Positions 39,066 to 48,166 of a stretch of DNA of 64,000 nucleotides are shown here, one piece after another. A program made the translations under genes and the position numbers. Below the pieces are notes generated by a model. It saw nothing but the letters and a program-made list of their open reading frames with translations. It was not told where the DNA came from and ran no database searches. Every line of letters begins with the position of its first letter. The stretch's first letter is position 1. The DNA comes from Neisseria musculi (GTDB lineage: Bacteria > Pseudomonadota > Gammaproteobacteria > Burkholderiales > Neisseriaceae): NCBI RefSeq assembly GCF_014297595.2, contig NZ_CP060414.2, forward strand, positions 372,001 to 436,000, written 5' to 3'.

Positions 39066-39443
39066 TTATGCTTCTGCCACTGCAAATGCCAGCACCAGGC
39101 CGCCTTCATCGCTCATGCTCAAATGCACGCGCCTGATGCCTTTTTCTTGCAGCCATTGCTGCAAATCGGGCTCGCAGATAAATTCGGGCTTGCCCAGCCC
39201 GTCGTGCCCCACGCCGATGTTGCGCAGGCTCACGGGCGAGCGCAGGCCGGTGCCTACGGCTTTGGCGAAGGCTTCTTTGGCGGCAAAGCGTTTGGCGAGA
39301 AAGTTTGCCGGCCTGCCCGCCTGCGGGTATTCGAGCAGTTCGATGCGGCTGAGCAGGCGCGCTGCGAAGGCGCGGCCGTATTTTTTGTGCAGTTTCTCGA
39401 TGCGCTCCAGCGCAACGATGTCGGTGCCGGTTCCGTAAATCAT
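39066..39443 (-). CDS. acpS: Holo-[acyl-carrier-protein] synthase
   Basis: Transfers phosphopantetheine from CoA to acyl carrier protein. The 125-residue protein has the family motifs IYGTGTDIVALERIE at the start and KRFAAKEAFAKA in the middle. It lies 37 bases after pdxJ, in the common beta-proteobacterial order recO-pdxJ-acpS. Confidence 0.94.
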   Translation of the reverse strand: MIYGTGTDIVALERIEKLHKKYGRAFAARLLSRIELLEYPQAGRPANFLAKRFAAKEAFAKAVGTGLRSPVSLRNIGVGHDGLGKPEFICEPDLQQWLQEKGIRRVHLSMSDEGGLVLAFAVAEA

Positions 39444-39480
39444 AGGGTTTCCTTTTTCCTTTGCGGGTTTTCAGACGGCC

Positions 39481-40212
39481 TCAATAGGGCAGCGGGCGTG
39501 CTCTGAATATGGCTTCTTTCATCTGCCGTATCGCGGCGGGCAGGCCGATGAACACGGCTTGGGCAATCAGCGAGTGGCCGATGTTGAGCTCGCGGATGGC
39601 GGGAATGCTGGCAATCGGGGCGACGTTGTGGATGGTGAGGCCGTGGCCGGCATTCACAACCAGCCCCAAACTGCTGCCGAAATCGGCACCTTTTTCGATG
39701 CGCTGCAATTGGGCGGCGCGCACCTGCGGGGTGGCGGCATCGGCATAGGCACCGGTGTGCAGCTCGATAACGGGCGCGCCCACATCGCGGGCGGCCTGAA
39801 TCTGCGCTTCATCGGCATCGATAAACAATGAAACGCGGATGCCCGCTTCGGTGAGGGTTTGGGTGAAGGCGGCGATTTTGTCTTGCTGCGCCAAAACGTC
39901 GAGGCCGCCCTCGGTGGTGATTTCTTCGCGTTTTTCGGGCACGATGCACACGTCTTCAGGCATCACTTTCAGGGCGTTTTCGAGCATTTCTCCGGTGAGT
40001 GCCATTTCGAGGTTCATGCGGGTGCGGATGGCGTTTTTGATGGCGGATACATCGGCATCTTTGATGTGGCGGCGGTCTTCGCGCAGGTGCAGGGTAATCA
40101 GGTCGGCACCGTGGGTTTCTGCAATCAGCGCGGCTTCGAGCGGGCTGGGGTAGGGGGTGCCTCGGGCATTGCGCAGGGTGGCGACGTGGTCGATGTTTAC
40201 GCCTAGTAACAT
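39481..40212 (-). CDS. pdxJ: Pyridoxine 5'-phosphate synthase
   Basis: Condenses 1-deoxyxylulose 5-phosphate with aminoacetone phosphate in de novo vitamin B6 synthesis. Starting at ATG 40212 (after AAAAAAGGAACCAT) it is 243 residues, the usual length. Typical segments are [34 protein letters not shown] and [16 protein letters not shown] longer frame upstream would add 27 residues without similarity and is rejected. It is part of the recO-pdxJ-acpS group. Confidence 0.95.
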   Translation of the reverse strand: MLLGVNIDHVATLRNARGTPYPSPLEAALIAETHGADLITLHLREDRRHIKDADVSAIKNAIRTRMNLEMALTGEMLENALKVMPEDVCIVPEKREEITTEGGLDVLAQQDKIAAFTQTLTEAGIRVSLFIDADEAQIQAARDVGAPVIELHTGAYADAATPQVRAAQLQRIEKGADFGSSLGLVVNAGHGLTIHNVAPIASIPAIRELNIGHSLIAQAVFIGLPAAIRQMKEAIFRARPLPY

Positions 40213-40514
40213 ATATGGTTCCTTTTTTACCGGCGTTGGGCCGGGTGTTCGAAAATAAAAATGATGCAGCGCGGCTTTTGGCTCGAAGAGCAAGATTCTG
40301 CAAGCAGCCGAAGCGGAAACATAACCGGTTTCGCGCTATAGCCGGCCGTCTGAAAATAAAACGGCGGCAGCATCGGTTTGTCTGTGTTGCCCGCAGCCCG
40401 GTGTTTATTGTAGCGGACGGGCTGTATGCGCGGGCTGTGCGTTTTGCCGCTCGGTTTCATTCTGGCTTTGAACGGCTGTATTTTTTCAGACGGCCTGGCA
40501 GGCGGACAAAAGAT
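40213..40514. other. Intergenic region, DUS and possible repeat fragment
   Basis: About 300 bases between pdxJ and recO with two DUS copies (near 40350 and 40488). The part around 40360-40470 is GC-rich and repeat-like, but I cannot assign it firmly. No gene seen. Confidence 0.4.
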
Positions 40515-41261
40515 TCAGGCCGTCTGAAACGCCTGCATCTGCTGCAATACCTGCCGCGATTTGATGCCTTCGGGCAGGCGGAAATCCAACAGCATACGGG
40601 TGAGCTTGAGGGTTTGCTGCAAACTTTCGCCGTTGTCGAAAATGCCGTTGCGCAGTTGGATTAAGGTGCTGCCGTCCACCGCCACGCCCTGCGCTTCGTG
40701 TTGCGGCAAGCCGCCTGCCTGTGCCAGCGGCAGTGGGGCGTGTTCGGGGCGCAGCCAGTAAGTTTGGCCGGCGGCAACCGGTTGGCCGTGTTCATCGTTT
40801 TGCAGATCGGGAGCGAAGCCCAGCCCGGTGAGCAGCGTCCACTCGAAGCGGCGCAGGGCGGCAACATGGTCGGGTTCTGTGCAAACCGAACGCATCAGGG
40901 TGTGGAGTGCGTCATATAGGTCGGGGTGCGGGTCTTCGCGGGCGGTGAGCCGGTATATCAGCTCGTTGGCATACAGCCCGCTGAACAGGGCGCGCCCCTG
41001 CGGCTGCCGCCAGCCGCCCAGCCATTCGGCGCGGTGCAGGGTTTTTAATTCTTGGGAACCATACCACGATGCGCTCACGGGCACAAACGGCACCAGCACA
41101 CCGCGCAATTCGCTTTGGCGGGTGCGGGCGCTGCGGGCGAGCAGGGCTACGCGCCCGTAGCGGCGGCTGAACATTTCCAGCCGCAGGCTGCTTTCGCGCC
41201 AGGGCTTGGCGGTGAGCAGGAAGGCGGGCTCGTGGTTGATGCGGTGGGTTTGGGCGGGCAT
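40515..41261 (-). CDS. recO: DNA repair protein RecO
   Basis: Acts with RecF and RecR to load RecA onto gapped DNA. The 248-residue protein has the N-terminal OB fold (EPAFLLTAKPWRESSLRLEMFSRRYGRVALLARSAR) and the helical C-terminal domain with YANELIYRLTAREDPHPDLYDAL. The zinc-finger cysteines found in some RecO proteins are not evident. It heads the recO-pdxJ-acpS group and its last codons fall in a DUS. Confidence 0.92.
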   Translation of the reverse strand: MPAQTHRINHEPAFLLTAKPWRESSLRLEMFSRRYGRVALLARSARTRQSELRGVLVPFVPVSASWYGSQELKTLHRAEWLGGWRQPQGRALFSGLYANELIYRLTAREDPHPDLYDALHTLMRSVCTEPDHVAALRRFEWTLLTGLGFAPDLQNDEHGQPVAAGQTYWLRPEHAPLPLAQAGGLPQHEAQGVAVDGSTLIQLRNGIFDNGESLQQTLKLTRMLLDFRLPEGIKSRQVLQQMQAFQTA

Positions 41262-41305
41262 ATCGGTTTATTTAGTTTATATATTATTAGTATATTTGTT
41301 TTGGC

Positions 41306-41338
41306 CGAGGCCGTCTGAAACCTTTTCAGACGGCCTCG
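41306..41338. terminator. Inverted DUS hairpin upstream of recO
   Basis: CGAGGCCGTCTGAAA pairs perfectly with TTTCAGACGGCCTCG over a three-base loop. It lies between the trmA stop and the recO start, so it could terminate trmA transcription; trmA is transcribed on the minus strand toward it. Confidence 0.65.
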
Positions 41339-41347
41339 GATAGGGTT

Positions 41348-41460
41348 TGTTGCCAATCCGCTTTATTTTCGATAGAGGGCGGCAAGCCGCAGGCCGTTAC
41401 AGACAGTGCGGCAAGGCGTGGCAGCAGGTAGCGGAAACCAGTGGAGCCGTTATTATAGGG
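41348..41460 (+). repeat. Correia/MITE-like dispersed repeat (copy A)
   Basis: Contains CCGCTTTATTTTCGATAGAG, GCGGCAAGCCGCAGG and ACAGTGCGGCAAGGCG, resembling both the 56611-56756 copy and Correia-type elements of Neisseria (AAGCCGCAGACAGTAC, ACGGCAAGGCGAGG). It ends inside the gap before trmA. Confidence 0.45.
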
Positions 41461-41606
41461 TGTGCCTGCTCCGTGCGGCGTTGCTGCACTCCGGTTTGGG
41501 GTGTGGTTCGGGCAGGCCGCCGGACAGCAACGCAACCGGTTCGGTAACGTTGGCGCGGCCTGCGGTTTGCCGCCTTGTGTCGGAAAGGTGTGAATCCATG
41601 AATTTG

Positions 41607-42710
41607 CTACCTGTGTTTTTCCAGCCATACCCCGCTCTCGATATGGGGGGTAAACGGAAACTGGTCAAACAGTGCCATGCGGCGTATGCGGTGGGTTTGC
41701 GCCAGTGTGTCGAGGTTGGCGAACAGGGTTTCGGGGTTGCACGAAATATAAACCACATGGTCGAACTGCTGCACCAGCTTCAGGGTGGCGCTGTCGAGGC
41801 CGGCGCGCGGCGGATCAACGAAAATAGTGGAAAAGCGGTAGTCGGCCAATGCGATGCCTTGCTCCCGAAGGCGGCGGAATTTGCGGGCGCCGGTGTAGGC
41901 TTCGGTAAATTCTTCGGCCGACAAACGGGCGATTTTCACGTTGCCGCTGCCGTTGGCTTCTATATTCCATAACGCGGCCTGCACCGAAGTTTTCGACACT
42001 TCGGTGGCCAAAACTTTGTCGAAACTGCGCGCGAGCGGCAGGGTGAAGTTGCCGTTGCCGCAATAGAGTTCCAGCATATCGCCGCCCAAAGGCCGCGCCA
42101 CGCTGCACGCCCAAGCGAGCATTTTTTCGCAGACGGCGGCATTGGGCTGGGCGAAGCTGCCTTCGTATTGGCGGTAAACGAAAGGCTGCCCTTCCACATG
42201 CAGTTTTTCGGTAACGAAATCCTGCTTTAACACGATTTTCTGGCCTTTGCTGCGGCCGATCACGGCGATGCCCAGCTCGTTTTGCATCGCTTCGGCGGCG
42301 GTGCGCCAGGCTTCATCGAGCTTTTTGTGGTAAACCATCGTTACCAGCATTTCGCCGCTCAGGGTGGCGAGAAATTCCACCTGATACCAGCGGTTCCGCA
42401 GCACGCTTTCGCGGCCGGCGGCAGCGAGCAGGCGCGGCATCAGGCAGTTTATGGTTTCGCAGGCGGGGGGAAAGCTGTCGCAGCGGTGCATGGTTGCCCC
42501 GCCGGCTTTGCGTCCCTGCTCAAACATGGCGTAAAACATGGTTTGGCCTTCGTGCCAAACTCTGAATTCGGCGCGCATGCGGTAGTGTTGCCGGGGTGAG
42601 TCGAACACTTCCAAACCGGGCATGGGCAGCGGTGCGGACAGCTGCCCGATGCGGCGGATTTTTTCGTTTAGCTGGTGCCGGTAGGCGGATTCGGTCATGG
42701 TTGGGGCCAT
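41607..42710 (-). CDS. trmA: tRNA (uracil-5-)-methyltransferase
   Basis: Makes the conserved T at position 54 of tRNA. From ATG 42710 it is 367 residues (an ATG at 42698 would give 363), the E. coli size. SAM motif LELYCGNGNFTLPLAR, catalytic region FVDPPRAGLDS and ISCNPETL with the nucleophilic cysteine are present. A much longer frame upstream (to 42926) contains no similarity and runs through a DUS. Confidence 0.94.
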   Translation of the reverse strand: MAPTMTESAYRHQLNEKIRRIGQLSAPLPMPGLEVFDSPRQHYRMRAEFRVWHEGQTMFYAMFEQGRKAGGATMHRCDSFPPACETINCLMPRLLAAAGRESVLRNRWYQVEFLATLSGEMLVTMVYHKKLDEAWRTAAEAMQNELGIAVIGRSKGQKIVLKQDFVTEKLHVEGQPFVYRQYEGSFAQPNAAVCEKMLAWACSVARPLGGDMLELYCGNGNFTLPLARSFDKVLATEVSKTSVQAALWNIEANGSGNVKIARLSAEEFTEAYTGARKFRRLREQGIALADYRFSTIFVDPPRAGLDSATLKLVQQFDHVVYISCNPETLFANLDTLAQTHRIRRMALFDQFPFTPHIESGVWLEKHR

Positions 42711-42822
42711 CGTGGGAAAGAGGGCGATTATATAGTGGAAATACGTTTTTTTCGCTTTCGGGCAGCTTGTTTTCAGACGGCCTGTAAGGGAGGGGTTGTC
42801 TGAAAACAAATCCAACGTTGGT

Positions 42823-43188
42823 TTACAGCCAGCCGTCGGGCGAGACGGGCCGGTTGTCGAGCAGTTTGATAAATCCGGCCACCACGCGGTAGATAAACCA
42901 CACGCTTGCCGCGAGAATAACCGCAAAGCCGATGAAGATAAATACCGTGAGCCAGCCGATGAGCATACCCAGCAGGGTGTACCAAAAAGTTTTAATCAGA
43001 TATTGCGCATGGCTGCGGTAAACCGTGCCCGCCATTTCACCGCGCTTCAAATAGGCCATAACCACGCCTGCCAGCGCGGTGATGCCGTTAACCAGCGACA
43101 GGGCGTAAAGGGCGTAGATGATGATGGTGTAGGTACGCAGGCTGTCGCCCGGCGCGGGGCTGTTGTGTTCGATAACATTGTTGCTCAT
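42823..43188 (-). CDS. DUF4870-type small membrane protein
   Basis: A 121-residue protein with three or four hydrophobic helices (TIIIYALYALSLVNGITALAG, FWYTLLGMLIGWLTVFIFIG, ILAASVWFIYRVVAGFI). The pattern with RSHAQYLIKTFWY between helices is typical of DUF4870/YtxH-neighbour membrane proteins of unknown role. The start at 43188 follows AAAAAAGGAAACTGCC. It is separated from trmA by a DUS. Confidence 0.7.
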   Translation of the reverse strand: MSNNVIEHNSPAPGDSLRTYTIIIYALYALSLVNGITALAGVVMAYLKRGEMAGTVYRSHAQYLIKTFWYTLLGMLIGWLTVFIFIGFAVILAASVWFIYRVVAGFIKLLDNRPVSPDGWL

Positions 43189-43552
43189 GGCAGTTTCCTT
43201 TTTTGGTTGGATTGCGGGCGGAGGCAGGTTGGAACAGCCGGCCGGCACGCCTGTTATTATAAAGTAAGCGGGCGCCGTTGTTGCCCGTCATCGGCGCAAG
43301 AGGCAGCGGCCGCCGTTTCGGCCGCACGGGCCGGTCAGGGTAAATCTTTACTTGTTTTGAGTTATTTTTTCAGACGGCATAAAACAAAAGCCAAATCAAC
43401 GGCATAAAAATGCAGGCGGTGTCGTTTGCACGCCCAGCCCCGTTTCGTGGTGCGGAAATGCCAAGACACGGAACTTTTTATCTGTTATGGTTGCCTAACA
43501 CCCGTCTGTGCCGAGAGGCGCATTGAAATCCAACATTAACGGAGTAACTTTA

Positions 43553-44128
43553 ATGAAAGCAAACTTGAAAATCATCGTTCCCGCCCTGGCTGCGGCAACT
43601 GCATTGAGCGCCTGCGGTATGTTCGGCAAAGACAAGCCCAAAGCCCAGCCCGCCCCCGCGCCTGTTGCGCAACAGCAACAGCAGCAGGCGCCCCAGGTTC
43701 AGGCTCCGCAAACGGTTCAGGTTGATTCTATCGATGGCAAAAAAGAAGTGGCCTACAAATGCGGCAACAAAGGCCAAAACCCGCTGAATGTGATGTATGG
43801 CTTCAAAAACGGCGAAGTCGTGGTTGCCCAGGTTAAATATCAAAACAGGCTTTCTCCCGGCCTGATGCGTGTTGTCGGCAATGATGACCAAAACATTTTT
43901 GCCGGCGGCGGCATCACTTGGGCGGCAGGCAAAGCCACTGCCGCCAATGTGGATAAAGTGGACGGCAATATGCTGACCCAAGAGGCGGTGGAAACCGTAA
44001 ACGGACGGCAGCAGCAGGTTTCCCAAATCGTAACCCGCAGCTGCCTGCTCGACAAAGCAGGCACTGCCAAACTGAACAAGGCCGCAGCGCCTGCCAAAGC
44101 CGCGAAAAAAGCACCGGCTAAGAAATAA
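43553..44128 (+). CDS. Lipoprotein with MliC/ACP-like domain
   Basis: A 191-residue lipoprotein. The signal ends in the lipobox LSAC (C20), followed by a low-complexity linker rich in Gln, Pro and Ala (residues about 28-60) and a beta-rich domain opening with KKEVAYKCGNKG. The VAYKC opening, NVMYGF and a late cysteine in VTRSCLLD recall the MliC/adhesin complex protein fold that inhibits lysozyme; this similarity is weak. The C-terminus is Lys/Ala-rich (AAPAKAAKKAPAKK). Start 43553 follows ACGGAGTAAC. Two inverted DUS pairs follow. Confidence 0.65.
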   Translation: MKANLKIIVPALAAATALSACGMFGKDKPKAQPAPAPVAQQQQQQAPQVQAPQTVQVDSIDGKKEVAYKCGNKGQNPLNVMYGFKNGEVVVAQVKYQNRLSPGLMRVVGNDDQNIFAGGGITWAAGKATAANVDKVDGNMLTQEAVETVNGRQQQVSQIVTRSCLLDKAGTAKLNKAAAPAKAAKKAPAKK

Positions 44129-44160
44129 CCGCCCTGAAACAAACACGGGCAGACAAACAC

Positions 44161-44193
44161 AGGCCGTCTGAAATGATTTTTTTCAGACGGCCT
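44161..44193 (+). terminator. Inverted DUS hairpin
   Basis: AGGCCGTCTGAAA and TTTCAGACGGCCT pair over a short T-rich loop 33 bases after the lipoprotein stop. Likely terminator. Confidence 0.7.
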
Positions 44194-44458
44194 TTGCCGT
44201 GTTTGCGCGATACCGGGTTATGCCTGCATGGCGGATACGCATTTCCGTTGCGCTCAGCAAGGCAGGGCGGCAGGCCGCAAACGGCGGGAAGGTATTATGG
44301 AAACGATAATGCTCTGCCGCCGTTTCGGCAGCCGGTAAAACCGCTTTCTTCGAACCGGGCAGACGGAACGGGGCGGAGCGGGTTTGCCGTACCCGCGCCG
44401 CCCGCCGGAGCGGGTGCCGGGCAACGGCGGTATGGGGAAACGGAAGGGTACCGGCATG
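44194..44458. other. GC-rich intergenic stretch, possible repeat fragment
   Basis: Contains GGCAGGGCGGCAGGCCGC and GAACCGGGCAGACGGAACG. It recalls the Correia-like family but is too diverged to assign. No gene. Confidence 0.35.
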
Positions 44459-44498
44459 AAAAAGGCCGTCTGAAATGATTTTTTCAGACGGCCTTTTT
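44459..44498. terminator. Inverted DUS hairpin with flanking A and T runs
   Basis: AAAAAGGCCGTCTGAAA pairs with TTTCAGACGGCCTTTTT, giving a U-rich tail in both directions, so it can work as a bidirectional terminator between the lipoprotein and lpd-like genes. Confidence 0.7.
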
Positions 44499-44538
44499 CA
44501 GACGGAATGGTTTTTGCCAAGCCCCCACCTCATACAAA

Positions 44539-44561
44539 ATACCCGGGTCAAGCCCGGGTAT
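44539..44561. repeat. REP-like palindrome
   Basis: ATACCCGGG-TCAAG-CCCGGGTAT, same frame as the copy at 35067-35089 with two compensating changes. Confidence 0.6.
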
Positions 44562-44614
44562 GGTGTGTGTGAAAAACAGATATTGTGTTGCGGCGGCATA
44601 TCGGCCTGTTTGTG

Positions 44615-46060
44615 TTACACCCTGCGGCATTCGGTATGCACCCGGCCCGGTTTCAGCTTGCTGTGGGCATCGCGCAGGGCGGTGCGCAGGCCTTCTTCGA
44701 TAACGGGGTGGTAGAAGGGCATATCGAGCATTTGCGGCACGGTCATCTTTTGCTGGTGTGCCCAAGCCAAGAGATGCGCCAAGTGTTCGGCGGCGGGGCC
44801 GGCAATTTCGGCGCCGAGAAACAGGCCGCTGCCTTGTTCGGCATATATGCGCATATGGCCTTTATTGACCCGCATCACGCGGCTGCGGCCCTGGTTGCGG
44901 AACGATACTTCGCCGATAACCACGCATTCGGGGTTTGGATAGCGCTCTAACACCCGCGCATAGCGCAGCCCCACGGTGGCGATTTGCGGGTCGGTAAACA
45001 CTACGCCGATGGGGCTGCGGCGCAGGCCGTTGGCGATATCGGGGTAGCGGCCGGCGTTGTCGCCTGCGATTTTGCCCTGGTCGGCGGCTTCGTGCAGCAG
45101 CGGCAGCTGGTTGGAAGCATCGCCCGCGATAAAGATGTGGGGAATACTGGTTTGCATGGTCAGCGGGTGGGCTTTGGGTGCGCCGCGCCCGTCTAATTCG
45201 ATGTTTAAGTTTTCCAGCCCGATGTTATCGGTGTTGGGGCGGCGGCCGATGGCGGCCAGCAGGTAGTCGGCAGTGTAGAGGCCGCGCTCGCCGCCGCACA
45301 CCCAATGCACTTCCACTCTGCCTTCCTGATTGAGTTTGACTTCGGTTTGTTTGGGATCAACGTTCAAATGCAGCGGCAGCTCTTCGCCGAAAACGGCTTT
45401 GGCTTCGGCCAGCACCACGGGGTCGGTGATGCCGCCCAATGTGCTGCCCGTGCCGAAGACGGCGGTTTTCACGCCCAAGCGGTGCAGGGCTTGGCCGAGT
45501 TCCAGGCCGATGACGCCGGGGCCGAACACGGCCACGCTCCCGGGCAGGGTGTTCCAAGAGAATACGTCATCGTTGGTAATCAGTTTGCCGCCCAGCGTTT
45601 CCCATTGGGGCAGGATAACGGGGCGCGAGCCGGTGGCGATCACGATGCGGCCGGCTTGGATTTGGGTGTGGTTGTCGATTTGGACGGTGTGTTCGTCAAT
45701 GAATCTGGCGTTGCCCATGATGCGTTTGGCGGCCGGCCATGCTTCTACATCGCTGACCACGAAGCCGACAAAACGGTCGCGTTCGGATTTCACGCGTGCC
45801 ATCACTTCTTCGCCGTTAACGGTGATGCTGTTTTTGTCTAAATGAATGCCGAACGGGGTGGTGTGCAGGGCATGGTGGCGCGCTTCGGCAGCGGCAATCA
45901 GCAGTTTGGAGGGCATACAGCCGACGCGGGCGCAGGTGGTGCCGAAAGCGCGGCCTTCGATCAGGTAAACATTTTCGGTGTGGAGGCGGGCATTGCGGAA
46001 TGCGGCCATGCCGGCGGTGCCGCCGCCGATAACCGCAACGTCTGCTTGAAGTTGTTTCAT
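44615..46060 (-). CDS. lpd: Dihydrolipoamide-dehydrogenase-like flavoprotein
   Basis: A 481-residue pyridine nucleotide-disulfide oxidoreductase. FAD motif VAVIGGGTAGMAA, redox site TTCARVGCMPSK (cysteines four residues apart), NAD region VFGPGVIGLELGQAL and FAD-binding IFIAGDASN are present; the dimer domain ends with FYHPVIEEGLRTAL. In Neisseria a third lpd-type gene lies beside the peroxiredoxin-glutaredoxin fusion, as here, suggesting it recycles thiols for peroxide defence. No lipoyl dehydrogenase complex genes are near, so a classical E3 role is less likely. The substrate is not proven. Confidence 0.85.
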   Translation of the reverse strand: MKQLQADVAVIGGGTAGMAAFRNARLHTENVYLIEGRAFGTTCARVGCMPSKLLIAAAEARHHALHTTPFGIHLDKNSITVNGEEVMARVKSERDRFVGFVVSDVEAWPAAKRIMGNARFIDEHTVQIDNHTQIQAGRIVIATGSRPVILPQWETLGGKLITNDDVFSWNTLPGSVAVFGPGVIGLELGQALHRLGVKTAVFGTGSTLGGITDPVVLAEAKAVFGEELPLHLNVDPKQTEVKLNQEGRVEVHWVCGGERGLYTADYLLAAIGRRPNTDNIGLENLNIELDGRGAPKAHPLTMQTSIPHIFIAGDASNQLPLLHEAADQGKIAGDNAGRYPDIANGLRRSPIGVVFTDPQIATVGLRYARVLERYPNPECVVIGEVSFRNQGRSRVMRVNKGHMRIYAEQGSGLFLGAEIAGPAAEHLAHLLAWAHQQKMTVPQMLDMPFYHPVIEEGLRTALRDAHSKLKPGRVHTECRRV

Positions 46061-46280
46061 GGAGTTGTCCTTTGGAGGTGCCGTTTCAGACGGCCTTTAG
46101 ACGGGTGTAACAAAATTTAAATCGATTCGGAGCCGGAAACGGTTTTGCCGGTTTGCGTCAATCCGCTGTTTTTTCAGACGGCCTAGATGGTGTCGGATCC
46201 GTCTGAATATTGGAAATGTGCCGTTACGGTTGGATAACGGAGCGTTTCTGGCCGGTACCGGAACCGCAGACGGCTGCGGG

Positions 46281-47015
46281 TTATTTGGAGAGAAACATTT
46301 CGAGCGCTTCGCTGCCGCCGATGTATTTGCCGCCGACAAACACTTGCGGAACAGAGGTTTTGCCGGTGATGGCGCGCAGCGAAACGGTGGTGGCATCTTT
46401 GCCCAAAACGATTTCTTCGTAATCCAACCCTTTATTTTTAAGAAGTTTTTTGGCTTTGGTGCAGAAGGCGCAGCCGGGCTTGGTGAAGATGGAAACGGAT
46501 TCTTGCTGTTTCCAGCCGGGGTCGATGAATTTCAGCATGGTGTCGGCATCGGAAACTTCGAAGGGGTCGTCTTCTTTTTCAGGCTCGATAAACATTTTTT
46601 CGATTTTGCCGTTGTCCACCAGCATAGAATAACGCCAGGAGCGGTTGCCGAAGCCCGCGTCTTCGTGGCTCACCAGCATACCCATGCCTTTGGTGAATTC
46701 GCCGTTGCCGTCGGGAACAACGGTGATGTTTTCGGCTTTCTGGTCGGCCAGCCAGGCGTTCATCACGAAAGTGTCGTTTACCGATATGCACAGAATGCTG
46801 TCGATGCCGCGCGCTTTAAATTCATCGGCCAGCTCGTTGTAGCGCGGGAGGTGGGTGGAAGAGCAGGTGGGGGTGAATGCGCCGGGCAGCGAGAACACCA
46901 CGACTTTTTTGCCCTTAAACAGATCATCGGTGGAAACGTCTCTCCAAGAATCGCCTGTGCGGGTGTGGAACACAACGCCGGGAACGTGTTGGCCGGTGCG
47001 GTCTGCTAATGCCAT
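46281..47015 (-). CDS. Hybrid peroxiredoxin-glutaredoxin
   Basis: A 244-residue fusion enzyme. The Prx5-type N-terminal domain has GAFTPTCSS (peroxidatic C51); the C-terminal glutaredoxin domain has PGCAFC (C182, C185). It reduces hydrogen peroxide and organic peroxides with glutathione, as described for the Haemophilus and Neisseria hybrids. ATG 47015 follows CAGGAGTTCAAA. It lies 220 bases upstream of the lpd-like gene on the same strand. Confidence 0.94.
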   Translation of the reverse strand: MALADRTGQHVPGVVFHTRTGDSWRDVSTDDLFKGKKVVVFSLPGAFTPTCSSTHLPRYNELADEFKARGIDSILCISVNDTFVMNAWLADQKAENITVVPDGNGEFTKGMGMLVSHEDAGFGNRSWRYSMLVDNGKIEKMFIEPEKEDDPFEVSDADTMLKFIDPGWKQQESVSIFTKPGCAFCTKAKKLLKNKGLDYEEIVLGKDATTVSLRAITGKTSVPQVFVGGKYIGGSEALEMFLSK

Positions 47016-47473
47016 TTTGAACTCCTGAGCAATGGTAATATTGATAAATAAGGGTATTGGAAATGATAGGGGGCGCATTCTACGCCCTTCGTGTTGGTTT
47101 GGATAGCTTGCGGTTCAGGCAGCCTGGGCGGGGTTGGCCGTTTGAAGCATGGGAATAAAAAAACAAAATGTTAAGCCGGCTGCTGATGCCGGAGCGTTTG
47201 CCGGCCTGTTTGGAATGTAGGGGTGAAACGGTTGTGCGCCGGCGGCCAAATGTTTCAGACGGCCTTCGGGAAAGTGGGGGGAAGGCCGTCTGAAAGCCGG
47301 AAAATATGGGAGGAAAACAGAGCAGCCCCTTTTGCGGCGGCAATCATCCTTATCGGCATTCGGGGCGGCCTTCAACATGGCCGAGATAACCGGGCCATCC
47401 CGAGACATGGCGCAACTGTTTGAAAACACGGTAAGGCTTTGCAGAAAACGTTGAACAGCTTTCGTGGGGCGGT
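47016..47473. other. Intergenic region, no gene seen
   Basis: About 460 bases between the peroxiredoxin-glutaredoxin start and the ribE stop. It contains a DUS pair (47256-47295) and mixed low-information sequence. Confidence 0.5.
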
Positions 47474-48082
47474 TTAACGTTGCGCCAGCACGCGGGCTGC
47501 CGTATCCACCACCGCCTGCGTTTGCGGGTCGATTTCGACATTTACCGCATCGCCCGCGCGGCGGCTGCCGAACAGCGTGCGCTGCAGGGTTTCGGGTATC
47601 AGGTGCACATTGAACTCGCCATCGGTTACGCTGCCGATGGTGAGGCTGCAACCGTCCAAGCCCACGAAGCCTTTGGTAAGGATATAGGGTTTTAATTCGG
47701 GCGGTAGCGCGAGCCATAGGGTGCGGTTGTGCGCACTCTTTTCGATGCGGGTAACGGTGGTGGTGGCGATGATGTGGCCGCTCATCAGATGGCCGCCGAT
47801 TTCATCGCCGAAGCGGGCGGCACGCTCGAGATTGACGGCGCTGCCCACGCTGAGTGCGCCGAGGTTGGTTTTGGCCAGCGTTTCGCCCATCAGGTCGAAG
47901 TCTGCCAGCCTGCCGTTGATTTTGGTGACGGTAAGGCAGCAGCCGTTGTTGGCAACAGAAGCGCCGGTTTGCAGATTGTGCGCCATTTCTTCGGGCAGCT
48001 CGACTGTGTAGGTGCGAAAATCGGGAGAGGGCGCGTGCACGGCAGCGATACGCCCCATGCCCTGAACGATGCCGGTAAACAT
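47474..48082 (-). CDS. ribE: Riboflavin synthase alpha chain
   Basis: Dismutates two lumazine molecules to riboflavin. The 202-residue protein consists of two tandem lumazine-binding repeats; repeat 1 starts MFTGIVQGMGRI with VANNGCCLTV, repeat 2 has GGHLMSGHI and LDGCSLTIG. The length is standard. No FMN riboswitch fits in the 84 bases upstream. Other riboflavin genes are not adjacent. Confidence 0.95.
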   Translation of the reverse strand: MFTGIVQGMGRIAAVHAPSPDFRTYTVELPEEMAHNLQTGASVANNGCCLTVTKINGRLADFDLMGETLAKTNLGALSVGSAVNLERAARFGDEIGGHLMSGHIIATTTVTRIEKSAHNRTLWLALPPELKPYILTKGFVGLDGCSLTIGSVTDGEFNVHLIPETLQRTLFGSRRAGDAVNVEIDPQTQAVVDTAARVLAQR

Positions 48083-48115
48083 AAGTTTTTCTTTCCTTTA
48101 GATAATAAATAGAAT

Positions 48116-48156
48116 AGGCCGTCTGAAAGCAAAGGTTTCAGGTTTTCAGACGGCCT
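48116..48156. terminator. Inverted DUS pair between nupC and ribE
   Basis: AGGCCGTCTGAAA and TTTTCAGACGGCCT flank a 16-base loop. It lies after the nupC stop. Confidence 0.55.
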
Positions 48157-48166
48157 TATTGGGTTT

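Noticed and set aside
48083..48166. FMN riboswitch before ribE
   Set aside because: The upstream gap is too short and occupied by a DUS pair; no conserved riboswitch core was seen.
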